From Clostridiales bacterium (GTDB lineage Bacteria > Bacillota > Clostridia > Lachnospirales > Lachnospiraceae), in assembly GCA_021204085.1 (NCBI GenBank), contig JAJPZY010000061.1, positions 1 to 41,638 on the forward strand: a stretch of 41,638 bases of DNA, given 5' to 3'. Below the pieces are notes generated by a model. That model was not told the origin of the DNA. It worked only from the letters and a program-made list of their open reading frames with translations, and did not search any database. Below, piece by piece: positions 23,905 through 32,674 of this stretch. How positions within the stretch are numbered: position 1 is the first letter of the stretch; every line of letters starts with the position of its first letter. The position numbers and the translations under genes are program-made.

Positions 23905-24024
23905 ATCAAATGACATGAAAAGCAAACAGTAAAGCGTATCGTTGATAAACGGACGTGATACGAACATGGCAAACGACATTTGTCATAACAATTACAGCGG
24001 CGGAATCGGCGCGTAATACACGGG

Positions 24025-24062
24025 AAGGGAGCTGGCCGGAGAAAAAGGCCGGCTCCTTTTTT
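24025..24062 (+). terminator. Rho-independent terminator after the ABC operon
   Basis: GGAGCTGGCC (24028-24037 region) pairs with GGCCGGCTCC (24047-24056) around an A-rich loop, followed by TTTTTT. The next gene begins 50 bp later with no clear promoter, so part of its transcription may come from readthrough. Confidence 0.88.
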
Positions 24063-24111
24063 CAAAAGTTTATTGTTTTTTCAGTAAGGAGAATAAGGAG
24101 GAAGTGAGGCT

Positions 24112-26721
24112 ATGGCGAAATTTCACACCACGACAAATCCCGAAATGAGCGAGCGGGAGAAAAGAAACGCTACGCGCGCGAGAAAGATCGCTGCGCAGGG
24201 GATGGTGCTTCTGGAGAATGACGGAGTGCTGCCTCTCGCGAAGGAGACAAAAAAGCTGGCGCTTTTCGGAAACGGCGCACGCAGGACCGTCAAGGGCGGC
24301 ACCGGTTCCGGCGACGTGAACAGCCGCTTTGTCGTCAATGTGGAACAGGGGCTGGAAGCAGCGGGATATGAAATCACTACCAAATCATGGCTGGACGCGT
24401 ATGACGCACAGGTAGAGGGCGCGCAGAAAGCCTATTATCTGGGTGTCAAAAAAGCGATGGATACTGTGGGAGAAGTGGCGGGAATAATGGAATTATTCAA
24501 TCATCCCTTTACGGAACCGACGATTCAGGTGATCACAAAAGATTCCTTAGATGCAGGGGATTGTGTTACAGCGATTTTTGTGATTTCCCGTAATTCCGGG
24601 GAGGGGAAAGACCGTTCTCCCGTTGCAGGGGATTATGAGCTGAATGAGGAGGAGAAAAACTCCATCCAGGCGTTGACAGAGGTTTATGATAAGGTGATCA
24701 TTGTACTGAATGTGGGCGGTGTGGTCGACACAAAGTTCCTGCGGGGATGCAAGGGAATCAACGCGATCCTTCTGATGAGCCAGGCCGGAAACATCGGCGG
24801 TTATGCTCTGGCGGATGTGCTCACCGGAGCGGTCACGCCCAGCGGACATCTGACCGATACATGGGCGGAGAATTATACCGATTATCCCGGTTCCGATGTT
24901 TACAGCCATATGAACGGAAATGTGGACGACGAGTATTATAATGAGGGGATTTACGTGGGATACCGGTATTTTGATACGTTCGGCATTACGCCTGCGTATC
25001 CGTTCGGCTATGGTTCTTCTTATACGACGTTTTCCGTGGAGACGAAGGATGTGTCTGTGGAAGAAAATCAGATCACTGTGAAGGCGGCGGTAAAGAATAC
25101 CGGAGATGTTTACAGCGGACGTGAGGTCGTGCAGGTGTACTATTCCGCATCGGACGGGAAGCTGGAGAAGCCTTATCAGGAGCTGGCGGCATATGCGAAG
25201 ACCGGAGAACTGGCTCCGGGTGAGGAAGAGGAACTTACAATCTCATTTAAGGCAGAATCTATGGCATCCTATGATGAGAGCCGCGCCGCTTACGTGCTGG
25301 AAGCGGGAGACTATTATATCCGTGTGGGTGTAAATTCCAGAGCAACGAAAGTTGCGGCTGTGATCGAGCTGGTGGAGGAAGCTGTTACGGAGAAGCTGGC
25401 AAATAAGCTGCCACTCGATTGCGAGCTTGACCTGATTTCCGCGAAAGATGCGGTTCCGTACACGTATGATGAGGAAAAACAGGAGATGGCTTCAGCGAAG
25501 CGTCTCGCGCTCAATGCAGAGAATCTCACATATAAGGAAGCAGTCTACAGCGGGATGCCGGAGCCTCTGGCAAAAGCGGATACCGACCGTGTGCTGACGG
25601 CTGACGATGTGCGGTCGGGAAGAGCTTCTCTCGATGATCTGGTTTCTCAGCTGACGGTGGAGGAGATGGCGCTTCTCTGCGTCGGAACCGCCCGCGGCGG
25701 GATTGGCACGGGATCGGTGATCGGATCTGCCTCCGCGGTCTGCCCCGGTGCGGCCGGCGACACGACTTCTGTCATGATTGACGATCGGGACATCCGGAAT
25801 ATGATCCTCGCGGACGGCCCGGCAGGCCTGCGTCTGATCACGGAGTTTCAGGTTGGCCCGGACGGGGAAAAGATTCCCGGCAACGATATGGCAATACCTG
25901 GAATGGAACTGATTGCAGGTGACGCTCCGAAGCCGGAGATTCCGGATGGAACAGTCAGTTATTATCAGTACTGCACCGCGATTCCCATTGCCTCTCTTCT
26001 GGCGATGACCTGGGACGAGGCGGTGATCGAGGAAGCCGGAGATATCGTGGGCGAAGAGATGATTGAACTTGGGATAACCTTGTGGTTGGCGCCGGGCATG
26101 AACATCCACCGGAATCCGCTGTGCGGACGGGATTTTGAGTATTATTCGGAGGATCCGCTCATTGCCGGAAAGTGTGCGGCGGCGGATACCCGCGGCGTAC
26201 AGAAACATGCCGGTATAGGGACAACGATCAAGCATTTTGCATTCAACAACCAGGAGGATAACCGGATGCATACGAACGCACATGTCAGCGAGCGGGCAGC
26301 CAGAGAGATTTTCCTGAAGGGCTTTGAGATTGCGGTGAAGGAGTCGCAGCCGCTGTCTATGATGACGTCTTACAACCTGATCAACGGCATCCATGCGGCG
26401 AACAATTACGATATGCTGACCTCCCTTTGCAGAGACGAGTGGGGGTTTGAAGGCTTCGTTATGACCGACTGGGGGACGACCGGAAGCATCGAGATGGAGC
26501 CGGGCAAGACCTTTAAGTACGGCTGCTCGAACGCTGCGGGCTGTGTCAAGGCCGGCAACGAGCTGACGATGCCGGGCTGCCAGGCGGATGTGGATGAGAT
26601 CATTCGTTCTGTCGGTGCGAAAGAAGGGGAAGTGGAGTATCCGCTGACTCTGGGAGAGCTGCAGAATGCCGCGAAGCGGATGCTGCGGGTGATCTTAAAC
26701 AGCGCTGCCTACGAAGCGTAA
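24112..26721 (+). CDS. Domain-permuted GH3 glycosidase (beta-glucosidase type)
   Basis: An 869-residue cytoplasmic GH3 enzyme with reversed domain order. The C-type alpha/beta sandwich comes first (residues about 20-300, 'AAQGMVLLENDGVLPL'), then a fibronectin-III-like domain (about 310-410, 'GREVVQVYYSA'), a linker, and last the TIM-barrel catalytic domain (about 510-865). The latter has 'GRDFEYYSEDPLIAGK', 'KHFAFNNQEDNRM' and 'GFVMTDWG' with nucleophile Asp786. Such permuted GH3 proteins are known in rumen and gut Firmicutes. The family removes terminal beta-glucose or similar residues; exact specificity is open. No signal peptide is present. It opens the long glycosidase run and has the ribosome site AAGGAGGAAG. 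Confidence 0.9.
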   Translation: MAKFHTTTNPEMSEREKRNATRARKIAAQGMVLLENDGVLPLAKETKKLALFGNGARRTVKGGTGSGDVNSRFVVNVEQGLEAAGYEITTKSWLDAYDAQVEGAQKAYYLGVKKAMDTVGEVAGIMELFNHPFTEPTIQVITKDSLDAGDCVTAIFVISRNSGEGKDRSPVAGDYELNEEEKNSIQALTEVYDKVIIVLNVGGVVDTKFLRGCKGINAILLMSQAGNIGGYALADVLTGAVTPSGHLTDTWAENYTDYPGSDVYSHMNGNVDDEYYNEGIYVGYRYFDTFGITPAYPFGYGSSYTTFSVETKDVSVEENQITVKAAVKNTGDVYSGREVVQVYYSASDGKLEKPYQELAAYAKTGELAPGEEEELTISFKAESMASYDESRAAYVLEAGDYYIRVGVNSRATKVAAVIELVEEAVTEKLANKLPLDCELDLISAKDAVPYTYDEEKQEMASAKRLALNAENLTYKEAVYSGMPEPLAKADTDRVLTADDVRSGRASLDDLVSQLTVEEMALLCVGTARGGIGTGSVIGSASAVCPGAAGDTTSVMIDDRDIRNMILADGPAGLRLITEFQVGPDGEKIPGNDMAIPGMELIAGDAPKPEIPDGTVSYYQYCTAIPIASLLAMTWDEAVIEEAGDIVGEEMIELGITLWLAPGMNIHRNPLCGRDFEYYSEDPLIAGKCAAADTRGVQKHAGIGTTIKHFAFNNQEDNRMHTNAHVSERAAREIFLKGFEIAVKESQPLSMMTSYNLINGIHAANNYDMLTSLCRDEWGFEGFVMTDWGTTGSIEMEPGKTFKYGCSNAAGCVKAGNELTMPGCQADVDEIIRSVGAKEGEVEYPLTLGELQNAAKRMLRVILNSAAYEA

Positions 26722-26746
26722 TTTAGGTAATAGAAAATAAGACGCG

Positions 26747-26817
26747 CACAGGATGTGTAACCGGGTTTTTACGGAGATTGGGTTGTGATGTTCGGAATGT
26801 CCGGTTCGTGTCCTGTG
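26747..26817 (+). other. Imperfect intercistronic hairpin before the GH5 gene
   Basis: CACAGGA (26747-26753) pairs with TCCTGTG (26811-26817), and AACCGG (26759-26764) with CCGGTT (26801-26806), separated by an internal loop. The loop is long and no T tract follows. Weak but repeated pairing suggests a folded spacer. Confidence 0.35.
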
Positions 26818-26851
26818 TGTATTCCCAAGGTAAGAAAGGAGAAGGAACGGA

Positions 26852-27982
26852 ATGAAAATCAGAGGTGTGAACCTGGGGAATTGGCTGGTCCTGGAGAAGT
26901 GGATGAGTCCGGAGCTCTACTCCGGAACGACGGCGGAGGACGAGACATACCTCTGCCTCCAGCTTTCCGAAAATGAAAAGCGGGCGCGTTTAAAAGCGCA
27001 CCGTGACCATTATATTACGAGCCGTGATTTTGCGTATCTGGCGGAAAAAGGTTTTAATGCCATCCGCCTGCCGGTGCCGTTTTTTGTGTTTGAGGATATC
27101 GGACCTTATGTGAGCTGTTCCGAATATGTGGATAAGGCGATGAAGTGGGCGAATCAGTATGGCCTGAAGGTGCTGCTGGATCTCCACACGGTTCCGGGCA
27201 GCCAGAACGGCAGTGATAATGCGGGAATCTGCGGCATCGTCCAGTGGGCAAATCATCCGGAGCGTGTCGAGCTTGCGCTGACTGTGCTGGAGCGTCTGGC
27301 ACTGCGCTATGGAAATGATCCGGCGCTTTTCGGCATTGAAGTCTTAAATGAGCCGATGACGACGGACGGTGCGATGGCGCAGATGATGGCACAGTCCGGT
27401 ACGAACATTATTGACCGTTATCCGGCGGTGGACAAGGAGGCGGCAAAGCTGAACGAGGGATACGATAATGCGTGGCTGGAGGGATTTTACCGGACAGCCT
27501 ATGCCCGTATTCGAAATTATCTGCCGAAGGATAAAGTGGTAGTCTTTGACGACGCGTTTGACATTCATCATTTTGCGGACTGGGTTGCGGCGCAGGAGGA
27601 TTTTGAAAACGTCATGATGGACACGCACCAGTACGTGATGATGGCAGACTGGATGAATCTGTGCGATCCCGGGGCGGATTTCTATGTAAAGTTTATTCAG
27701 GAACATTTCGTCTCCGAGGTTTCCTACGGGCAGTCCAAGGTGCCGACATTCTGCGGTGAGTGGAGTCTCTACAGCGAAAAGTGCGGGATGCAGGACAAGA
27801 GCACCGAAGAGCGGCGCGCATTTTACCGTGCGCTCGGGGATGCGCATCTGGCCGCTTTTGAGGAGAACTGTGAGGGGTGGTTCTACTGGTGCTATAAGAC
27901 ACATCTGGATGATCCGAACTGGGATTGCTGGGACATTGGGAAGTGCATATCCAATCAATGGATGCCCGACAGCTACAAATAA
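26852..27982 (+). CDS. GH5 family glycosidase, exo-beta-1,3-glucanase-like
   Basis: A 376-residue single-domain GH5 enzyme. The N-terminus 'RGVNLGNWLVLEKWMSPELY' is that of the yeast exo-1,3-glucanase subgroup (GH5_9 or near). Acid/base is Glu167 in 'EVLNEP' and nucleophile Glu303 in 'FCGEWS'. 'LDLHTVPGSQNGSDNAG' lines the active site. It lacks a signal peptide and a binding module, so it acts in the cytoplasm on small beta-glucosides rather than on polymers. Related GH5 proteins also remove disaccharide or glucose units from plant glycosides, so beta-glucosidase or diglycosidase activity is possible. The ribosome site is AAAGGAGAAGG. Confidence 0.86.
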   Translation: MKIRGVNLGNWLVLEKWMSPELYSGTTAEDETYLCLQLSENEKRARLKAHRDHYITSRDFAYLAEKGFNAIRLPVPFFVFEDIGPYVSCSEYVDKAMKWANQYGLKVLLDLHTVPGSQNGSDNAGICGIVQWANHPERVELALTVLERLALRYGNDPALFGIEVLNEPMTTDGAMAQMMAQSGTNIIDRYPAVDKEAAKLNEGYDNAWLEGFYRTAYARIRNYLPKDKVVVFDDAFDIHHFADWVAAQEDFENVMMDTHQYVMMADWMNLCDPGADFYVKFIQEHFVSEVSYGQSKVPTFCGEWSLYSEKCGMQDKSTEERRAFYRALGDAHLAAFEENCEGWFYWCYKTHLDDPNWDCWDIGKCISNQWMPDSYK

Positions 27983-28016
27983 CAGAATGTGCGGAAGTTT
28001 CGGTTTATAAAGTGAA

Positions 28017-28048
28017 TCCCCGGTTTCCGGGAAAACCGGTGCCGGGGA
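28017..28048 (+). other. GC-rich intercistronic hairpin before the second GH3 gene
   Basis: TCCCCGG (28017-28023) pairs with CCGGGGA (28042-28048), with an inner CCGG/CCGG stem around GAAAA. It ends only 4 nt before the ribosome site AAGGAGAGG. No T tract follows, so it is not a terminator. Confidence 0.55.
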
Positions 28049-28065
28049 ATTAAGGAGAGGTAAAT

Positions 28066-30351
28066 ATGGCTAAGACATCAGAAGAAATTCAGACCATTGT
28101 GGATGACCTGACACTGGAGGAAAAAATTCGCTGCTGCGCCCTGTATCAGGACCGCTTCGGAAATATTCCCCGCTACGGGATTGCTTATCGTTCCTGCGAC
28201 AATCCGTCTGGAGGATGGTGTGATTATTTCCGCCTGCCCCGTGAGGAGATGGAAGATAAGTTCTGGGGGACCTGTTTCCCGCAGGCGGCGGCGCAGGGGG
28301 CGACCTGGGATCCCAATCTGGCGTATGAGATCGGCGAGGCACAGGGAAAAGAGTGTAAAAATCAGGATGTGGACATCATTCTGCGTCCGGGCGTGAACAT
28401 GAAGCGCAGTCCCTTAGGCGGGCGCAACTTTGAGTATTACTCGGAGGACCCCTGGCTGGCGGCGGAGATGGGCGCGAACTATATTAACGGCGTGCAGAGC
28501 CAGCATGTGGCTGCGAACCTGAAGCATTTTGTCTGCAACAATCAGGAATATGAGCGGATGACCACGAACGCGGTCGTGGACGAGCGCACCTTTAATGAAC
28601 TTTACCTGCGTGTGTTCCAGCTGATTCTGGAAAAATCCGATCCCTGGACGATCATGAGCTGTTATAATAAAGTAAACGGCAAGTGGGTTCATCAGAATCC
28701 CTACATCATGAATAAGCTGCGGAAGGACTTCGGTTATACCGGCGTGGTGATGTCCGACGCGTTTGCGGTTCACTATAAGGAAGATAAGGTGGAGGGGCAC
28801 ATCTGCGGCCTGGATGTGGAGCTTGCCGAGGAAGATAACCACGTGCATCTGCTTCTCGACGCGTTTAACAACGGAGAAATCTCCGAGGATGTGCTTGATG
28901 CGATTGCGTACCGCGTGATTGACTGTTATTATAAGATTCATGACGGGTACACGGTGTCTGAGCTTGATCTTGCGGCACACCATGCACTGGCAAAGCGGGC
29001 GGCTCTGGAAGGTGCGGTTCTTCTGGAAAATGACGGAGTTTTGCCTCTGGACGCGAAGACACTTGAGGGTCTGGCGGTCATCGGCGCGTTTGCAAAGGCG
29101 CCCTGCTATATGGGCGGCGGCTCCGGTCACATGAACGGGCATACGCTGGACATTCCGACGGACGAGATTGATAAACTGATGGAAGGAAAGCCTTACGCCT
29201 ACGCGGCGGGGTATCAGATTAACGCCGGATTTCCTCCGGAGGATACGCCGCGCCCGGATCTGATCGCCGAGGCGGTGGAGGTTGCAAAGGCAGCGGAGAC
29301 AATCATTCTGTTTACCGGTTACCCTTACGGTGTTGAGTCCGAGGGATATGACCGTACGGATCTCTTCCTGCCGAAGAGTCAGCGCGATTTGCTGGATGCA
29401 GTACTGGAAGTTAATAAAAATGTGATTCTGGTGGTAAACACGGGCGCTCCGGTTGACATCAGCGCTTATAATAAGAGAGTAAAGGCCGTGCTTCAGGGCG
29501 GTTATGCCGGTGAGGCATCCGGAAGTGCGACGATCGATGTGCTCTTTGGCCTGGCAGAGCCCGGCGGACGTCTCCCTGAGACCTATCCGTGCAGGCTGGA
29601 AGATACGCCCGCATACCTGAACCTTCCTCATTATCCGGATACGGTGCCGAATGTTGTCTACGGCGAGGGCCTCTATATCGGTTACCGCTGGTATGACGCC
29701 CGGAAGATGGTAGTGGAGTATCCGTTCGGCTACGGATTGTCCTATACGACATTTGAGTACAGTGATATCCGTATGGATCAGACGGAAATTACCGCGGACG
29801 GCAGTGTGACGGTTTCCTTTACCGTGAAAAATACGGGCAGCCGTCCGGGCTCCGATGTGGCTCAGGTCTATGTGCATGCGGCGGACGCGACGATCAACCG
29901 CCCGGTAAAGGAGCTTCGCGGATTTAAAAAGGTCCGGCTTGTGCCTGGAGAGGAGACCACCGTTTCCGTAACACTCGGCCGCAGAGCGTTTGAGTGTTAC
30001 ACACCCGCCCTGCATAAATGGGTTGTGGAAGGCGGCACCTATGAAATCCTGGTTGGCAGGAATTCCCGCGACATCAAACTTACGGCGGCAGTAAAGATTT
30101 CATCCGACGAGGTGGTGAAGAGGTTCAGCCCGCAGATGCAGATCGGACATTTTATCAAATCGCCTGATTTTAAGGAAGCGATCGCGGATCAGCCGCAGGA
30201 ACTCCGCGACTGGCTGGATGAGGAAAAGAACCCGGTGCTTCCGCTGGGCGTGGCCATTCCGTTCGGACAGTTTGGCGAGGCAGACCTCGGGCAGGGAAAA
30301 CTGTCGCAGGAAACGATACAGAAGATTGTAAAAAATATGAATCATAAGTAA
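28066..30351 (+). CDS. GH3 beta-glucosidase-type enzyme
   Basis: A 761-residue cytoplasmic GH3 enzyme in the usual order: catalytic TIM barrel (about 1-300), alpha/beta sandwich (about 310-530), fibronectin-III-like domain (about 580-680), and an extra C-terminal helical segment (686-761). Nucleophile is Asp231 in 'VVMSDAFAVH'. 'GRNFEYYSEDP' and 'KHFVCNNQE' bind substrate, and 'GGGSGHMN' marks the sandwich active-site loop. It should remove terminal beta-linked glucose or a related sugar from imported glycosides. The C-terminal segment has counterparts in the GH78 and third GH3 proteins of this cluster. Starts after AAGGAGAGG; YesL follows immediately. Confidence 0.92.
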   Translation: MAKTSEEIQTIVDDLTLEEKIRCCALYQDRFGNIPRYGIAYRSCDNPSGGWCDYFRLPREEMEDKFWGTCFPQAAAQGATWDPNLAYEIGEAQGKECKNQDVDIILRPGVNMKRSPLGGRNFEYYSEDPWLAAEMGANYINGVQSQHVAANLKHFVCNNQEYERMTTNAVVDERTFNELYLRVFQLILEKSDPWTIMSCYNKVNGKWVHQNPYIMNKLRKDFGYTGVVMSDAFAVHYKEDKVEGHICGLDVELAEEDNHVHLLLDAFNNGEISEDVLDAIAYRVIDCYYKIHDGYTVSELDLAAHHALAKRAALEGAVLLENDGVLPLDAKTLEGLAVIGAFAKAPCYMGGGSGHMNGHTLDIPTDEIDKLMEGKPYAYAAGYQINAGFPPEDTPRPDLIAEAVEVAKAAETIILFTGYPYGVESEGYDRTDLFLPKSQRDLLDAVLEVNKNVILVVNTGAPVDISAYNKRVKAVLQGGYAGEASGSATIDVLFGLAEPGGRLPETYPCRLEDTPAYLNLPHYPDTVPNVVYGEGLYIGYRWYDARKMVVEYPFGYGLSYTTFEYSDIRMDQTEITADGSVTVSFTVKNTGSRPGSDVAQVYVHAADATINRPVKELRGFKKVRLVPGEETTVSVTLGRRAFECYTPALHKWVVEGGTYEILVGRNSRDIKLTAAVKISSDEVVKRFSPQMQIGHFIKSPDFKEAIADQPQELRDWLDEEKNPVLPLGVAIPFGQFGEADLGQGKLSQETIQKIVKNMNHK

Positions 30352-30366
30352 TTGGAGGGGACAGAC

Positions 30367-31044
30367 TTGCGCTTTTTTGATTATAACGGCGGCTTTATCA
30401 CCTGGTTTAACCGGATCACGAACATGATATTTATCAGTATCCTCTGGGTGATCTGCTGCATCCCCATCGTGACGGCGGGAGCGTCCACGGCGGCTTTGTA
30501 TTATACCATTCAGAAGAACATCAAAAATGACAGAGGCAACACGGGTGCCGTGTTCTGGGAAGGCCTGAAGCAGAATTTTAAGCAGTCTTTCCTGGCGGAC
30601 CTGATCCTTTTGGCCGTCGCCGGCATCTTTTACGCGGATATGACTATGGCACAGAGCTTTTCCTCTGCACTGGCAATGCTGTTCCGTTTTTTGATCCTGC
30701 TGGTCTGCGTGTATGCGTTCTGGATTTTTGCATACATCGCCCGCTTTGACTGCAAACTCGGGACTTATCTGAAAAATACGGCGTTTATGATGTTCCGCCA
30801 TTTGAGCGTTACGGTTTCCATCGCACTGCTCGGAATCGGGTCCGTGGTATTGATCTGGACGATGAAGTTTTTGATCCTGATTCTTCCCTCAGTCACGGTG
30901 CTGGTCATGAGCATCCTGACGGAACGTGTTTTCCGGCGTTATATGTCTGAGGAGGACAAGGCGATGGAGGATGAGCGCAACCGGGATTATCGGGATGAGT
31001 ATATCGGCAAGCGCAGGGACATGAAGAATAAGAAACAGCAGTGA
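30367..31044 (+). CDS. yesL: YesL/DUF624 membrane protein
   Basis: A 225-residue protein with about five membrane helices, matching YesL (DUF624). The N-terminus 'RFFDYNGGFITWFNRI' and the helix-loop 'CCIPIVTAGASTAALYY' are characteristic. YesL genes accompany LplABC-type sugar transporters and plant-polysaccharide genes in Bacillus and Clostridia; their function is not established. The start is a TTG at 30367, chosen because GGAGGGG (30354-30360) lies 6 bp upstream and the family begins exactly here; an upstream TTG at 30352 would overlap the ribosome site. It lies 15 bp after the GH3 stop, in the same operon. Confidence 0.87.
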   Translation: MRFFDYNGGFITWFNRITNMIFISILWVICCIPIVTAGASTAALYYTIQKNIKNDRGNTGAVFWEGLKQNFKQSFLADLILLAVAGIFYADMTMAQSFSSALAMLFRFLILLVCVYAFWIFAYIARFDCKLGTYLKNTAFMMFRHLSVTVSIALLGIGSVVLIWTMKFLILILPSVTVLVMSILTERVFRRYMSEEDKAMEDERNRDYRDEYIGKRRDMKNKKQQ

Positions 31045-31073
31045 AAAGGTTTATGATATAAGGAGGAAATATT

Positions 31074-32624
31074 TTGAAAAGACAGGCGTTTAATCCATAT
31101 CTTCCGTCCGGCGAATATGTGCCGGACGGAGAGCCGCATGTGTTTGGCGACAGAATTTATATTTACGGCAGCCATGACCGCGCCGGCGGCGCGACTTACT
31201 GTGAAAATGACTATATAAGCTGGTCTGCTCCGCTAATCGATCCGTCCGACTGGAGATACGAGGGCATCATCTTCAGGCGTGAGCAGGATCCGATGAATGC
31301 GGACGGCAGGATGGAGCTTTGGGCGCCGGACATCATGCAGGGAAAAGATGAGCGGTATTATCTTTATTACTGCTTCCCGTTTCAGCCGTTCATCGGTGTG
31401 GCAGTCTGCGACTCCCCCTGTGGGAAGTTTGAATTTTACGGACATGTGCAGTATGGCGACGGAACAATATACGGGATGCGGGAGGATGATACCCTGCCGT
31501 TTGACCCGGCGGTGTTAAATGATGACGGACGGTTTTACTTATATTCCAACTACTCTCAGGATGTGATGCGGATGCTTCCGCCGGAGGCAACGCAGCCGGT
31601 GAGGGACGGCCGGATGACGCTCGAGCAGCTGGCGGAGCGGATGGCAGAAGAAACAGGCGTACATTTTCCGATTACGAAATTGAATGGCGAGGGGAGTATG
31701 GTCCTTGAGCTTGCGGATGATATGCTGACGGTTTTGTCGGTTAAGCCTCTGATTCCGGGAATTGCAAACAGTGACGGGACCGGGTTTGAAGGCCATGAGT
31801 TTTATGAGGCTTCATCAATCCGCAAAATTGACGGCAGGTATTATTTTGTCTATTCTTCCTATCTGAGCCATGAGCTGGCTTATGCTGTCAGTGATCGACC
31901 GGACGAAGGCTTCGTATACGGCGGAATGATAACCTCGAACGGAGACATCGGATATCAGGGGAGGACAAAGGAAGAGGCGCTCAATTATTTCGGAAATAAC
32001 CATGGCGGGCTGGAAAATATCAATGGGCAGTGGTATATTTTTTATCACCGTCAGACAAACTGCAATGAGCAGAGCCGGCAGGGATGCGCGGAGCCGGTGA
32101 CGATCGCGGCGGACGGTACGATTGCTCCTGTGGAAATAACTAGCTGTGGATTAAATGGCGGACCGCTTCGCGGGGAAGGAACCTATCCGGCGTATATCGC
32201 ATGTAATTTAAGAAGCAAAAACGGGGCATGTAAGTACGATGTTTCCAGGCCGGAGATCGCAAAAGCACTTCGGGAGGAGAACCCCTATATCACGCAGGAT
32301 ATTGAAGATATTGAAGTCCCGGTTTACGGTAACTTTGCCCAGTATATCAAAAATATGAAAAACGGTTCTGTGGCTGGCTTTAAATATTTTGACATCAAGA
32401 GAGTCACTGCGTTGGAGGCAACGGTTCGGGGTGATGCCGGAACGCTGCGGGTTCTGCTTTCGCCGGATAGCGATTCTGTGGGCGAGAGTATGTTTGAGGC
32501 GTCTGCCGAATGGCAGAAAGTTCGGATTCCGGTCAACATCCCGGATGGGGAACAGGCAGTTTATTTTATGGCCCTGGGAGACGGTTCATTTGATCTGAAG
32601 GAATTTGCGTTTTTGACAGATTAG
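31074..32624 (+). CDS. GH43 family glycosidase with C-terminal carbohydrate-binding-like domain
   Basis: A 516-residue protein whose first 320 or so residues form a five-bladed GH43 propeller. General base is Asp18 in 'YVPDGEPHVF', the pKa-modulating residue Asp144 in 'FDPAVLN', and the acid probably Glu245 in 'EFYEASS'. The remaining 190 residues are beta-rich and resemble CBM6-like modules ('GFKYFDIKRVTALEATVRGD'). GH43 enzymes act on alpha-L-arabinosides or beta-D-xylosides. The start is a TTG codon with AGGAGG at 31061-31066. No signal peptide is visible, so it acts inside the cell. It lies between YesL and the rhamnosidase in one operon. Confidence 0.88.
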   Translation: MKRQAFNPYLPSGEYVPDGEPHVFGDRIYIYGSHDRAGGATYCENDYISWSAPLIDPSDWRYEGIIFRREQDPMNADGRMELWAPDIMQGKDERYYLYYCFPFQPFIGVAVCDSPCGKFEFYGHVQYGDGTIYGMREDDTLPFDPAVLNDDGRFYLYSNYSQDVMRMLPPEATQPVRDGRMTLEQLAERMAEETGVHFPITKLNGEGSMVLELADDMLTVLSVKPLIPGIANSDGTGFEGHEFYEASSIRKIDGRYYFVYSSYLSHELAYAVSDRPDEGFVYGGMITSNGDIGYQGRTKEEALNYFGNNHGGLENINGQWYIFYHRQTNCNEQSRQGCAEPVTIAADGTIAPVEITSCGLNGGPLRGEGTYPAYIACNLRSKNGACKYDVSRPEIAKALREENPYITQDIEDIEVPVYGNFAQYIKNMKNGSVAGFKYFDIKRVTALEATVRGDAGTLRVLLSPDSDSVGESMFEASAEWQKVRIPVNIPDGEQAVYFMALGDGSFDLKEFAFLTD

Positions 32625-32674
32625 AGTGAAACGAACCAGGAAAAAAGTAATTTGTATGAAGGAGAACTTGAAAA

